DNA of 64,000 nt. Origin: Hyphomicrobiales bacterium (GTDB lineage Bacteria; Pseudomonadota; Alphaproteobacteria; Rhizobiales; Rhizobiaceae). Under the pieces are notes generated by a model. The model worked only from the letters and a program-made list of their open reading frames with translations, made no database searches and was not told where the DNA came from. The stretch spans positions 64,848-128,847 of the forward strand of contig UCJA01000005.1 in NCBI GenBank assembly GCA_900472675.1. Reading direction: 5' to 3'. A program made the position numbers and the translations under genes. Shown here one piece after another: positions 32,312-40,074 of the stretch; the stretch's first letter is position 1; each line of letters opens with the position of its first letter.

Positions 32312-33277
32312 TTGGCCGTTTATACAGACATCACCGAAGACGATCTCAAGCGCTTCCTCGGCCAGTACGACGTGGGCGAGCTCACCTCCTACAAAGGTAT
32401 CGCCGAGGGCGTCGAGAACTCGAACTTCCTTCTCCACACGAGCCGCGATCCGCTGATCCTGACGCTCTACGAGAAGCGCGTTGAAAAATCAGACCTGCCG
32501 TTCTTCCTCGGCCTGATGCAGCACCTGGCCTCCCGCGGCCTGTCCTGCCCCTTGCCTTTGCCGCGCCGTGACGGAGAACTGCTCGGCGAGCTGTCCGGGC
32601 GGCCGGCAGCGCTCATCTCATTCCTGGAAGGCATGTGGCTACGCAAGCCGGACGCCAGGCATTGCCGCGAAGTGGGCAAGGTGATGGCGCAGATGCATCT
32701 GGCCGGGGAGGGGTTTTCGATCCTGCGCGAAAACGCGCTCTCGCTCGAAGGCTGGCGCAGCCTCTGGGCAAAGGCCGCCGATCGCGCCGACGAGGTGGAG
32801 CAGGGCCTGCAGGAGGAGGTCTCCTCGGAGCTTGCGTTCCTTGGCGCCCACTGGCCGAAAAACCTGCCGGCCGGCGTCATCCATGCGGATCTCTTCCAGG
32901 ACAATGTCTTCTTCCTCGGCGACGAACTCTCGGGCGTCATCGACTTCTATTTCGCCTGCAACGACCTCCTCGCCTATGATGTCTCGATCTGCCTCAACGC
33001 CTGGTGCTTCGAGAAAGATGGCGCCTTCAACGTCACCAAGGGCAAGGCCCTACTGGAAGGCTACCAGTCGGTCCGGCCGCTGTCAGAGGCGGAGATTGCA
33101 GCACTTCCGGTGCTGGCCCGCGGCTCTGCCCTGCGCTTCTTCCTGACCCGCCTCTACGACTGGTTGACGACGCCGGCGGGCGCCCTGGTCGTCAAGAAGG
33201 ATCCGCTCGAATATCTGCGCAAGCTGCGCTTTCACCGGCAGGTCCTGTCGGTAACGGAATATGGGGTTGCCGCATGA
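32312..33277 (+). CDS. thrB: Homoserine kinase (choline-kinase-like ThrB)
   Basis: Phosphorylates homoserine in threonine synthesis. The 321 residues have the aminoglycoside/choline kinase fold rather than the GHMP fold of E. coli ThrB. Markers are the N-terminal [15 protein letters not shown] (nucleotide loop), the catalytic [13 protein letters not shown] near residue 190, and the metal site [16 protein letters not shown]. This form is standard in alphaproteobacteria. The start is TTG at 32312, since the N-terminus [12 protein letters not shown] fits the family. rnhA overlaps its end by 4 bases. The partner thrC is in this window at 49.7-51.1 kb. Confidence 0.93.
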   Translation: MAVYTDITEDDLKRFLGQYDVGELTSYKGIAEGVENSNFLLHTSRDPLILTLYEKRVEKSDLPFFLGLMQHLASRGLSCPLPLPRRDGELLGELSGRPAALISFLEGMWLRKPDARHCREVGKVMAQMHLAGEGFSILRENALSLEGWRSLWAKAADRADEVEQGLQEEVSSELAFLGAHWPKNLPAGVIHADLFQDNVFFLGDELSGVIDFYFACNDLLAYDVSICLNAWCFEKDGAFNVTKGKALLEGYQSVRPLSEAEIAALPVLARGSALRFFLTRLYDWLTTPAGALVVKKDPLEYLRKLRFHRQVLSVTEYGVAA

Positions 33278-33714
33278 AACAGGTCGACATCTTTACCGAC
33301 GGCGCCTGCTCGGGAAATCCGGGCCCTGGCGGCTGGGGCGCCATCCTGCGCTATGGCGAGACGCAAAAGGAACTTTCCGGCGGAGAGGCCGATACGACCA
33401 ACAACCGAATGGAACTGATGGCCGCCATCAGCGCCCTCAACGCGCTGACGAGCGCTTGCGAGGTCAACCTCCACACCGACAGCAAATATGTGATGGATGG
33501 CATCTCCAAGTGGATCTTCGGCTGGAAGAAGAACGGCTGGAAGACCGCCGACAAGAAGCCGGTCAAGAACGGCGAACTCTGGCAGCAGCTCGATGCAGCC
33601 AACCAGCGCCACAAGGTCAAGTGGAACTGGGTCAAGGGCCACGCCGGCCATCCGGAAAACGAGCGCGCCGACGAACTGGCGCGGCTCGGCATGGCACCAT
33701 TCAAAAAGAGGTAG
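33274..33714 (+). CDS. rnhA: Ribonuclease HI
   Basis: Degrades RNA in RNA-DNA hybrids. The 146 residues carry the full acidic active site: D9 ([14 protein letters not shown]), E47 (NNRMELMA), D69 ([10 protein letters not shown]) and D133 (NERADELAR), with the flexible His in KGHAGHPEN. It includes the basic protrusion ([17 protein letters not shown]) of bacterial RNase HI. The ATG overlaps the thrB stop (ATGA), so it is coupled. Confidence 0.96.
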   Translation: MKQVDIFTDGACSGNPGPGGWGAILRYGETQKELSGGEADTTNNRMELMAAISALNALTSACEVNLHTDSKYVMDGISKWIFGWKKNGWKTADKKPVKNGELWQQLDAANQRHKVKWNWVKGHAGHPENERADELARLGMAPFKKR

Positions 33715-33796
33715 GCGACAGACCGACAAGGCTCCCCGTTGCGCTTTTTCGCCCGGCCACTATCTTCTGCGAAGACAAACCCCAAGAAGGCACCCC

Positions 33797-34105
33797 ATGA
33801 TCCAACACTGCGTTTTCATGCGCTTCAAGAACGCTTTCCAGCAGGCGGACAAGCAGGCGATCTACGATGAACTGGCGGGCCTGAAGGGTCAGCTGCCGGG
33901 CATCCTCGATGTAAAATGCGGCCCCAATGTCTCGCCCGAAGGCCTGAACGGCGGCTTCCTTGATGGCTTCATCGTCACCTTCGACAGCATCGAGGCGCGC
34001 GATGCCTATCTGCCTCATCCTTTGCATATCGCGGTGGCTGAAAAGATCGTTGCCGCCAGCGATGGCGGCGTCTCCGGCCTCATGGTCTTCGACCTGGCGG
34101 CCTGA
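33797..34105 (+). CDS. Dabb-domain (stress-responsive alpha/beta barrel) protein
   Basis: A 102-residue single-domain protein. It starts MIQHCVFMRFKN and contains LKGQLPGILDVKCGPNVSPEG, FIVTFDSIEARDAYLPHPLH and a C-terminal VFDL, the pattern of the dimeric ferredoxin-like Dabb family. Function is generally unassigned. It lies 82 bases after rnhA and is followed by a strong terminator, so it probably ends the surf1-ispH-thrB-rnhA transcript. Confidence 0.85.
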   Translation: MIQHCVFMRFKNAFQQADKQAIYDELAGLKGQLPGILDVKCGPNVSPEGLNGGFLDGFIVTFDSIEARDAYLPHPLHIAVAEKIVAASDGGVSGLMVFDLAA

Positions 34106-34125
34106 GCACTCCGATTCCACGCAGC

Positions 34126-34152
34126 AAAAAGGCGCCACGTGGCGCCTTTTTT
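34126..34152 (+). terminator. Terminator after the Dabb gene
   Basis: AAAAAGGCGCCAC followed at once by GTGGCGCCTTTTTT: a long near-perfect dyad with flanking A- and T-runs, able to terminate in both directions. Confidence 0.88.
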
Positions 34153-34243
34153 CGTGGGATTTTTCCGGGGATGCCCGCCCGTTCCTCCGCTGCCCGGGCA
34201 CCTACCTTGCCTCCATCACCCCGGGCACCACCTCTCCGCCGTC

Positions 34244-34266
34244 ATCCTCGGGCTTGACCCGAGGAT
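34244..34266. repeat. Short palindromic intergenic repeat
   Basis: ATCCTCGGG (34244-34252), loop CTTGA, CCCGAGGAT (34258-34266). The sequence around it (GTCATCCTCGGGCTTGACCCG) is one I recognise as a recurrent palindromic unit scattered through rhizobial and related alphaproteobacterial intergenic regions. It lies between the two facing terminators of the Dabb and peroxiredoxin genes. Confidence 0.65.
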
Positions 34267-34320
34267 CCAGCCGCCGGGCGTCGGCCAGGCAAGAGGCCCT
34301 TCACCCCCTCTCCAAACAAC

Positions 34321-34350
34321 AAAAAAGGGGCGCCGCGAGGCACCCCTTCC
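34321..34350 (-). terminator. Terminator of the peroxiredoxin gene
   Basis: Read on the minus strand: AAGGGGTGCC, loop TCGC, GGCGCCCCTT then TTTTG. A GC-rich stem with a T-run 26 bases past the peroxiredoxin stop codon. Confidence 0.85.
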
Positions 34351-34375
34351 AATCTTAATAAGCAGCGTGAAAACC

Positions 34376-34861
34376 CTAGAGCTGTTCGATCAGGGCTGCA
34401 GCGCCGGAAACCGTGGCCTGGCCCGGGTTGTCCTCGACGTTGAGCGATGTGACGACGCCGTTCTCTACCAGCATGGAATAGCGCTTGGAGCGCACGCCGA
34501 GCCCGCCGCCGGAAAGATCCGCATCGAGGCCCATCGCCTTGGTAAAGGCGCCGTCCCAGTCGGCCAGGAAGTGGATCTTGCCCATGCCGCCGGTCTGCTG
34601 CGCCCAGGCGCCCATCACGTGCCAGTCGTTGACGGAAACCACGGCCATGTCGTCGACGCCCTTGGCAAGGATCGCGTCGCGGTTTTCCAGAAAGCCGGGC
34701 AGGTGGTTCAGCGTGCAGGTCGGTGTGAAGGCGCCGGGAACGGCAAACAGCACGACCTTCTTGCCCTTGAACAGGCTGTCGGTCGAAACCTCGACCGGAC
34801 CGTCGGCAGTCTTTTCCTTGAACGTCGCCTGGGGCAGTGTTTCGCCGATCTGGATGGTCAT
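34376..34861 (-). CDS. Peroxiredoxin (Prx5-like)
   Basis: Thiol peroxidase that reduces H2O2 and organic peroxides. The 161 residues have the peroxidatic Cys C49 in VPGAFTPTCT, the Prx5 signature. SVNDWHVMGAW and the YSMLVENGVVTSLNVEDNPGQ end also match this group. No second conserved Cys is seen at the usual resolving site, so it probably works as a 1-Cys enzyme with glutaredoxin or glutathione. Monocistronic with its own terminator. Confidence 0.93.
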   Translation of the reverse strand: MTIQIGETLPQATFKEKTADGPVEVSTDSLFKGKKVVLFAVPGAFTPTCTLNHLPGFLENRDAILAKGVDDMAVVSVNDWHVMGAWAQQTGGMGKIHFLADWDGAFTKAMGLDADLSGGGLGVRSKRYSMLVENGVVTSLNVEDNPGQATVSGAAALIEQL

Positions 34862-34948
34862 GGCAGTCTCCTCTGGGAGTGGGTGGACAAGGCTAAAAGT
34901 GTCGCCGGCACTATAGGCGCCGGCCCCGGCAACGCAAGATGAACGCCG

Positions 34949-35812
34949 TCAGTCGAAGGCGAGCGAGGTTTCCATGGCGCGGTCGCCGGCGATCGCCAGA
35001 ATGCCCCAGCGCTTGCCCTTGATCTCGTAGCCCTTGGGCAGCTTGCCCACCGGCATCTCGAGCGTATAAGTCTCGCCCGATCGCTGGCCGTTGCGGCCGT
35101 CGAGCAGGATATGCCCCTGCGGCCCGGACACGATCACCTGCGGCACCACATGCACATCGCCGGGAAGCCTGAGCGTCAGCCGCAGCACGCGGCCGCCCTG
35201 GCCGATCGCATACTGGGTCACGGCAAAGCTGTCGGACGGCGCCTCGGGAAGCTTTGCCAGCGCGTCGTTGAGGATCATAGCCTCCTCCACCGGCGTTCCC
35301 CGCGCCGGCTGGACGGCAAGCGTGAAATCCGCCTGGAAGGGAATGCAGATGTTGCGGCAAAGGCCGATGAAGGCCGAAGCCGTCACGGTCACTGGTGCGC
35401 CTGCAGGCCTTGCCGTCAGATCGAAGGGGAAGGCGACGGCCTCGTCGTAGCCGATGTCGCGCAGCGCCCCGTTGTCGATCCGCTTGGGCACCGGGTAGGA
35501 AAGCCGGTCGAGCGTGATGCCGCTGTCGGCTGGAAAGGTGATCTGCGGCGGAATGCCCGTATCGCCGGGCTCCCGCCAATAGGTGATCCAGCCGGCCTTG
35601 GGCTCGATCTGCAGCGCCCCGCGGATGCGCCCGTCCGGCTCCGGCGGCATCACCACCAGCCGCATCCGACCACCCTCATTGGTGGCCCAGGCCGTCATGT
35701 CGGCCTGTGCCACGCCGGCACCGAGCGCGAGCCAGAAGGCCATCAGCGACAGACAGACCGGAAACAGGCCGGCAACCAGGCCGGAACGGCGGGATAGGAC
35801 ATGTTCGCTCAT
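34949..35812 (-). CDS. DsbD N-terminal-domain-like periplasmic protein
   Basis: A 287-residue exported protein. An uncleaved or late-cleaved signal peptide lies at about residues 10-36, with a likely cut after GVAQA. The mature part is a beta-sandwich like the alpha domain of the disulfide reductase DsbD: GWITYWREPGDTGIPP, FGYDEAVAFPFDL-like YDEAVAFPFDL, and the Cys pair in GLCRNICIPFQADF. The membrane and thioredoxin domains of full DsbD are missing, so it may act as a stand-alone redox or metal-handling factor. Divergent from the yqgE gene. Confidence 0.8.
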   Translation of the reverse strand: MSEHVLSRRSGLVAGLFPVCLSLMAFWLALGAGVAQADMTAWATNEGGRMRLVVMPPEPDGRIRGALQIEPKAGWITYWREPGDTGIPPQITFPADSGITLDRLSYPVPKRIDNGALRDIGYDEAVAFPFDLTARPAGAPVTVTASAFIGLCRNICIPFQADFTLAVQPARGTPVEEAMILNDALAKLPEAPSDSFAVTQYAIGQGGRVLRLTLRLPGDVHVVPQVIVSGPQGHILLDGRNGQRSGETYTLEMPVGKLPKGYEIKGKRWGILAIAGDRAMETSLAFD

Positions 35813-35961
35813 GCTGCTCGCATGTAGTGGATTGCGCTCTGCCGAGCCAGTCACTCTCGCGAGAGTTCGGCTCATTTTCGGTTGATTGATGAGGGCCACT
35901 GCCCCATCTTGGACGACAGAATGGTCCGGACCTTATTGTGCCGGAGCCAACGGGAGGCAGG

Positions 35962-36567
35962 ATGGTTTTGTCGAGGCTGACCGACACACGCGAACGCGGC
36001 TTCTTGGATGGCCAGTTCCTGATTGCCATGCCCGGCATGCGCGACACCGATTTCGCCCGGAGCGTGGTTTACGTCTGTGCCCATTCGGCAGCCGGCGCCA
36101 TGGGCTTTATCATCAACCGCCCCCAGGAGATCTCCTTCAGTGAAATCCTCCTCCACCTGAAGCTCGCCGACGAAAACGACGTGGTCATGCTGCCCGGCGC
36201 CACGCGCGATTTCCCGATTCTGGCCGGAGGGCCTGTCGAAACAGGGCGCGGCTTCGTGCTGCATTCGGATGATTTCAGCAGCTCGTCCTCCATTCCGGTC
36301 AGCGACGAAATCTCCCTGACGGCAACGCTCGATATCATCCGCGCCATCTGCGACGGTCGCGGCCCGGCCCGCGCCACCATGATGCTCGGCTATGCGGGGT
36401 GGGGCCCCGGCCAGTTGGAGATGGAGATGTCGAGCAACGGCTGGCTGAACTGCCCGGCCAGCGAAGAGCTGATCTTCGACTGCGCCATCGAGGCGAAATA
36501 CGAACGCGCGCTCGCTTCCATGGGCATCGCTCCGGAAATGCTCTCGAGCGAGGCCGGCCACGCTTAA
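35962..36567 (+). CDS. YqgE/AlgH family protein
   Basis: A 201-residue protein of the UPF0301 family. Family signatures are [47 protein letters not shown] and [17 protein letters not shown] global role has been proposed but no biochemical activity is certain. The ATG at 35962 is preceded by GGGAGG; a GTG 24 bases upstream is also open. It is followed after 83 bases by the stress gene csbD. Confidence 0.9.
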   Translation: MVLSRLTDTRERGFLDGQFLIAMPGMRDTDFARSVVYVCAHSAAGAMGFIINRPQEISFSEILLHLKLADENDVVMLPGATRDFPILAGGPVETGRGFVLHSDDFSSSSSIPVSDEISLTATLDIIRAICDGRGPARATMMLGYAGWGPGQLEMEMSSNGWLNCPASEELIFDCAIEAKYERALASMGIAPEMLSSEAGHA

Positions 36568-36580
36568 CACGCGTTCGGAC

Positions 36581-36605
36581 GGAACCAGCCGGCCAATTGT
36601 GCGTT
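36581..36605 (+). promoter_or_regulatory. EcfG-type general stress promoter of csbD
   Basis: GGAAC (36581-36585), 16 bases, CGTT (36602-36605): an exact match to the alphaproteobacterial EcfG (general stress sigma factor) consensus GGAAC-N16/17-CGTT. It lies about 46 bases before the csbD ATG, a suitable distance, and csbD-like genes are typical members of this regulon. Confidence 0.75.
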
Positions 36606-36650
36606 TTCCTATCAGCAAGGCAATCAAGTCTTGAAACCAGGAGAAACACC

Positions 36651-36842
36651 ATGGGTAGCATGAGCGATAAGGTTTCCGGCAAGGCAAACGAACTCACAGG
36701 CAAGGCCAAGCAGGCCGTTGGCGACATGACCGACAACCACGAGCTCGAAGCCAAGGGTGCTGCCCAGGAACTCAAGGGCGATGCACAGCAGGCCAAGGGT
36801 GAAGTCAAGGACAAGGCAAAGGGCGTCGTAGACGGTCTCTGA
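36651..36842 (+). CDS. CsbD family stress protein
   Basis: A 63-residue, very hydrophilic Lys/Ala/Glu/Gly-rich protein with repeated KGxxxELxGKAKQ-like units (VSGKANELTGKAKQAVGD, then KGAAQELKGDAQQAKGE). This is the CsbD pattern of small proteins induced by general stress; molecular function unknown, probably partly disordered or helical. SD CAGGAG precedes the ATG. It has an EcfG-type promoter upstream and a terminator downstream, so it is a single-gene unit. Confidence 0.92.
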   Translation: MGSMSDKVSGKANELTGKAKQAVGDMTDNHELEAKGAAQELKGDAQQAKGEVKDKAKGVVDGL

Positions 36843-36865
36843 TCGTTCGACCCTTTTCCCGTCAT

Positions 36866-36905
36866 AACCTGCTCCGACATTTTGCCGGGGCAGGTTTCTT
36901 TTTGC
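36866..36905 (+). terminator. Terminator after csbD
   Basis: AACCTGCTCCG (36866-36876) pairs with CCGGGGCAGGTT (36884-36895) with minor mismatch, followed by TCTTTTT. Confidence 0.8.
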
Positions 36906-36947
36906 CTCGATTTTACCCCCCTCTCTCTTTAGGCAGGACTATCCGTC

Positions 36948-38063
36948 ATGCGGCTTTACGATTGCGATCATTGCGGCGAACCGATCCACTTCGACAACCG
37001 CACTTGCGTGAACTGCGGCTATCGCCTGGCCTTCGTGCCGGAAAAGCTCGCCATGCACGCGCTGGAAGACAAGGGTGACGGAACCTGGAGCCTGGTCGCC
37101 AAGCCGGAGCACAAGGTGCGCTTCTGCGCCAATGCCATCATGGACGTCTGCAACTGGACGGTCCTTGCCGACGACAACCACGATTTTTGTCCGGCCTGCC
37201 GGCATAACCGCCTGGTGCCCGACGCTTCCACTGAAGCCGGGCTCAACCAGTGGCGCCGCATCAGCCAGGCACAGCGCCATCTCTTCTACTCGATGATCCA
37301 GTGGAACCTTCCGCGCACCAACCGCGATGAAGATCCGCAGGGTGGCCTGGTGTTCGATTTCCTGGTGGACGAGGTCAATCCGGATGGCACGATCGTCCCG
37401 GCCATGACCGGTCACGAGGACGGCCTGATCGCGATCCGCGCGGCGGAGGCGGACGACGCCACACGCGAGCAGATCCGCGTCTCGATGAACGAACCCTACC
37501 GCACCATGCTCGGCCACTTCCGCCATGAGACCGGCCACTATATCTGGGACAAGCTGGTTCGCGACGGTGGTCGCCTGGACGCCTTCCGGGCCGTGTTCGG
37601 CGATGAGACGATCGATTACGGCGAAGCACTGAAGCGCAACTACGAGCAGGGTCCGCCGCCGGACTGGCAGCAGTTTTATATCAGCACATATGCAAGTTCG
37701 CATCCGTGGGAGGATTTCGCCGAAAGCTTCGCGCATTACCTCCACATCGTCGATACGCTGGAAACGGCGCGTGCCTATGGCATGACGATTGAGCCGAGGC
37801 GGCACGAGGAACTGGCGGCAGAAGTCGGCTTCAACCCTTATAATGCCCGCAGCGCCGAGCAGCTTGTCGCGGCCTGGATCCCCTTCAGCGTCGCCCTGAA
37901 CAGCCTGCACAGATCGCTTGGGGTGCCGGATCTCTATCCGTTCATCCTCACCCCGCAGGTCGTCACCAAGCTGGAATTCATCCACACGATGATCCACGAC
38001 AACCAGCGCCAGCAAGGCCGCAACAATCGCGCCTTCGACGCAGTAATGGCACCCGCCGAATAA
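36948..38063 (+). CDS. Putative zinc-binding metallopeptidase with N-terminal zinc ribbons
   Basis: A 371-residue soluble protein. The N-terminus has a zinc ribbon with C6-x2-C9 and C20-x2-C23 and further cysteines C60, C68, C81 and C84. A gluzincin-type HETGH motif is at 193-197 (GHFRHETGHYIW), with the downstream WEDFAESFAHYLH (about 262-275) as likely third-ligand region. This matches the Peptidase_Mx / formerly DUF2248 family. Substrate unknown. It is transcribed alone and converges on the ABC permease gene with 17 bases between stops. Confidence 0.85.
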   Translation: MRLYDCDHCGEPIHFDNRTCVNCGYRLAFVPEKLAMHALEDKGDGTWSLVAKPEHKVRFCANAIMDVCNWTVLADDNHDFCPACRHNRLVPDASTEAGLNQWRRISQAQRHLFYSMIQWNLPRTNRDEDPQGGLVFDFLVDEVNPDGTIVPAMTGHEDGLIAIRAAEADDATREQIRVSMNEPYRTMLGHFRHETGHYIWDKLVRDGGRLDAFRAVFGDETIDYGEALKRNYEQGPPPDWQQFYISTYASSHPWEDFAESFAHYLHIVDTLETARAYGMTIEPRRHEELAAEVGFNPYNARSAEQLVAAWIPFSVALNSLHRSLGVPDLYPFILTPQVVTKLEFIHTMIHDNQRQQGRNNRAFDAVMAPAE

Positions 38064-38080
38064 ACGGCGGGGGTCAAAGC

Positions 38081-38977
38081 CTAGTTGCCGTCGCTTCGGG
38101 CATCCAGCGCATCGCGCAGCCCGTCGCCGATGAAGTTGAAACTGCTAACCGCAAGCGTGATGGCGACGCCCGGTACGATCGCCAGCCACGGCGCCTTGTC
38201 CAGATATTGCTGGGCGCCGTTCAGCATATTGCCCCAGCTTGGCAGCGGCGGCTGGATGCCGTAGCCGAGAAAGCTCACATAGGCTTCGAGCAGGATTGCG
38301 CGCGCGACCGTCAGCGTCGCCGCGACGATGATCGGGCCGATCGCATTCGGCAGCAGCTCCTTGATCATGATCGTGCTGCTGCGATAGCCGAGCGACCGTG
38401 CGGCGAGCACAAAATCCCGCTCGCGCAGCGAACTGATTTCCGCGTTGACGATGCGGGCCACTTCCATCCAGCTGGTGAGCGCAATGATCACCGTGATCAT
38501 GAAAGGGCTCGGCTTGATGAAAGCCGCCAGCGCCAGAAGCAGGAAGATTGACGGGAACGACAGGAAAGCATCGACCACGCGCATCAGCACGCTGCCCAGC
38601 AGCCCGCCACGATAACCGGCGATGATGCCGATCAGCGTGCCGAGCGCCGTCGACATCAGCATCGCGAAAAAGCCCACCATCAGCGAGATCCGCCCGGCAT
38701 TAAACAGCCGTGCGGCGATGTCGCGTCCGAGCGGATCGGTTCCGAAGATGTGGTAGCCGGTCAGGGGCGGGGCAAACCGCGCCCGAAGGTCGATGAACAG
38801 CTCGTCATAGGGCAGGAGGGACGGTCCGAAGGCGCAGGCAAGCACCATGAGGGTAATCATCACCACGCCCACCACGGCAAGCCGGTTGCGCATGAAGCGG
38901 GCCAGCGTGCGGCTTCGCCACCAGCGGGGTGGCGCACCAAGGTCGGTCGCGGGATAAATGGCGGAAGACATCGGCAT
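38081..38977 (-). CDS. Peptide/opine-type ABC transporter permease (DppC-like)
   Basis: A 298-residue inner-membrane permease with six predicted helices. It has the N-terminal extension typical of DppC/OppC (FMRNRLAVVGVVMI), the periplasmic HIFGTDPLGRDIAARLFNAGRISL signature and the EAA loop (RIVNAEISSLRERDFVLAARSLGYRSSTIMIKELLPNAIGPI) that docks the ATPase. Last gene of the operon; no ATPase gene follows, since the next gene converges from the opposite strand. Confidence 0.92.
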   Translation of the reverse strand: MPMSSAIYPATDLGAPPRWWRSRTLARFMRNRLAVVGVVMITLMVLACAFGPSLLPYDELFIDLRARFAPPLTGYHIFGTDPLGRDIAARLFNAGRISLMVGFFAMLMSTALGTLIGIIAGYRGGLLGSVLMRVVDAFLSFPSIFLLLALAAFIKPSPFMITVIIALTSWMEVARIVNAEISSLRERDFVLAARSLGYRSSTIMIKELLPNAIGPIIVAATLTVARAILLEAYVSFLGYGIQPPLPSWGNMLNGAQQYLDKAPWLAIVPGVAITLAVSSFNFIGDGLRDALDARSDGN

Positions 38978-39012
38978 TCTCCTTCGGCAGGCGGCCGGCG
39001 AGGCTTGGGCGG

Positions 39013-39963
39013 TCAGCCCAGGCGCACGCGGGGATCAACGATCGTGACGACGATGTCGGCAACCAGGCTGCCGGCAAGCACCAGGATGGCGGAGAACATC
39101 AACAGCCCCATCACCACCGGATAATCGTGATAGCCGAGGCTATCGAGGAAGAGGCGCCCCATGCCGGGCCAGGTGAACACGGTCTCCGTCACCAGCGCGC
39201 CGCCGAGAATGGTCGGCAGTTGCAGGCCGGCGAGCGTGATCATCGGGATCATCGCGTTGCGCACCACATGCTTCATCAGCACAGTTCTTTCGGTCAGCCC
39301 CTTGGCGCGTGCGGTGCGGATGAAATCCTGGTTGATCACGTCGAGCGTGGATGAGCGCATGTAGCGGCTCCAGACCGCGATATCGACCAGTGCTAGCACC
39401 AGGCTCGGCATGATGAGATGGATCGCGTAGTCCGAGATCGACGCGTTGCCGATCGTGTACATGCTGCCGGCCGGAAGCCACTTCAGTTTCAGCGCAAACA
39501 CATAGATGGCGACCATCCCGAACCAGAAGGTGGGGATCGACAGGGCGACCATGGCCGCGACGCTGGTGGAATAGTCGAACAGCGAGTGGCGCTTGGTGGC
39601 GCTGCGGATGCCGATCCAGGTGCCGAGCGAGATGGAGATCACCATCGAAGTCCCCATCAGCAGAAGCGTCGCGAACAGATGGCTGCCGATGATCTGCAGC
39701 ACGGGCTGCTGGTCGCGGTAGGATTTGCCCCAGTCGCCCTGCAGCAGGCGCCAGATCCAGTCGAGGTACTGGATCGGAAGCGGCCGGTCGAGGCCCATCT
39801 GATGGGCGATCCGGTCCATCGCTTCGCGCGTCATGCCGGGTGTCAGCGCGAACTGCGACAGGGGGCCGCCCGGCGCAAGGTTGAGCACCGCAAAGCCGAT
39901 CATCGACACGAGCAGCAAAAGGATGAGGCTCTGCCCCAGCCGGTTGAGGAGATAGTGCAGCAT
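39013..39963 (-). CDS. Peptide/opine-type ABC transporter permease (DppB-like)
   Basis: A 316-residue permease of the DppB/OppB class with six helices. Seen are the N-terminal LLNRLGQSLILLLLVSMIGF, RMGLDRPLPIQYLDWIWRLLQGDWGKSY-type region (HQMGLDRPLP...), and the EAA loop DFIRTARAKGLTERTVLMKHVVRNAMIPMITL. It pairs with the DppC-like permease 35 bases downstream and with the upstream substrate-binding protein. Confidence 0.92.
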   Translation of the reverse strand: MLHYLLNRLGQSLILLLLVSMIGFAVLNLAPGGPLSQFALTPGMTREAMDRIAHQMGLDRPLPIQYLDWIWRLLQGDWGKSYRDQQPVLQIIGSHLFATLLLMGTSMVISISLGTWIGIRSATKRHSLFDYSTSVAAMVALSIPTFWFGMVAIYVFALKLKWLPAGSMYTIGNASISDYAIHLIMPSLVLALVDIAVWSRYMRSSTLDVINQDFIRTARAKGLTERTVLMKHVVRNAMIPMITLAGLQLPTILGGALVTETVFTWPGMGRLFLDSLGYHDYPVVMGLLMFSAILVLAGSLVADIVVTIVDPRVRLG

Positions 39964-40074
39964 GGGCGTTCTCCTGTTTGCAGGAAGGAAGCAGGGCCCG
40001 CCGCCCTGTGGGGGGAGCTGGCGGCAGGCCCTGCATCGGGCGGCCCGGGAGGGTGACGCGGGCCGCGCCGAAAC

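Noticed and set aside
30770..32437. Minus-strand frame of 555 codons opposite surf1, ispH and the start of thrB
   Set aside because: It crosses the intergenic RIME-like repeat and three genes on the other strand; no domain, so a chance frame.
38081..39963. Missing ATPase as a frameshifted or hidden gene
   Set aside because: I looked for Walker A (GxxGxGKS) and signature (LSGGQ) motifs around the permeases on both strands and saw none; the operon ends 17 bases from a convergent gene.
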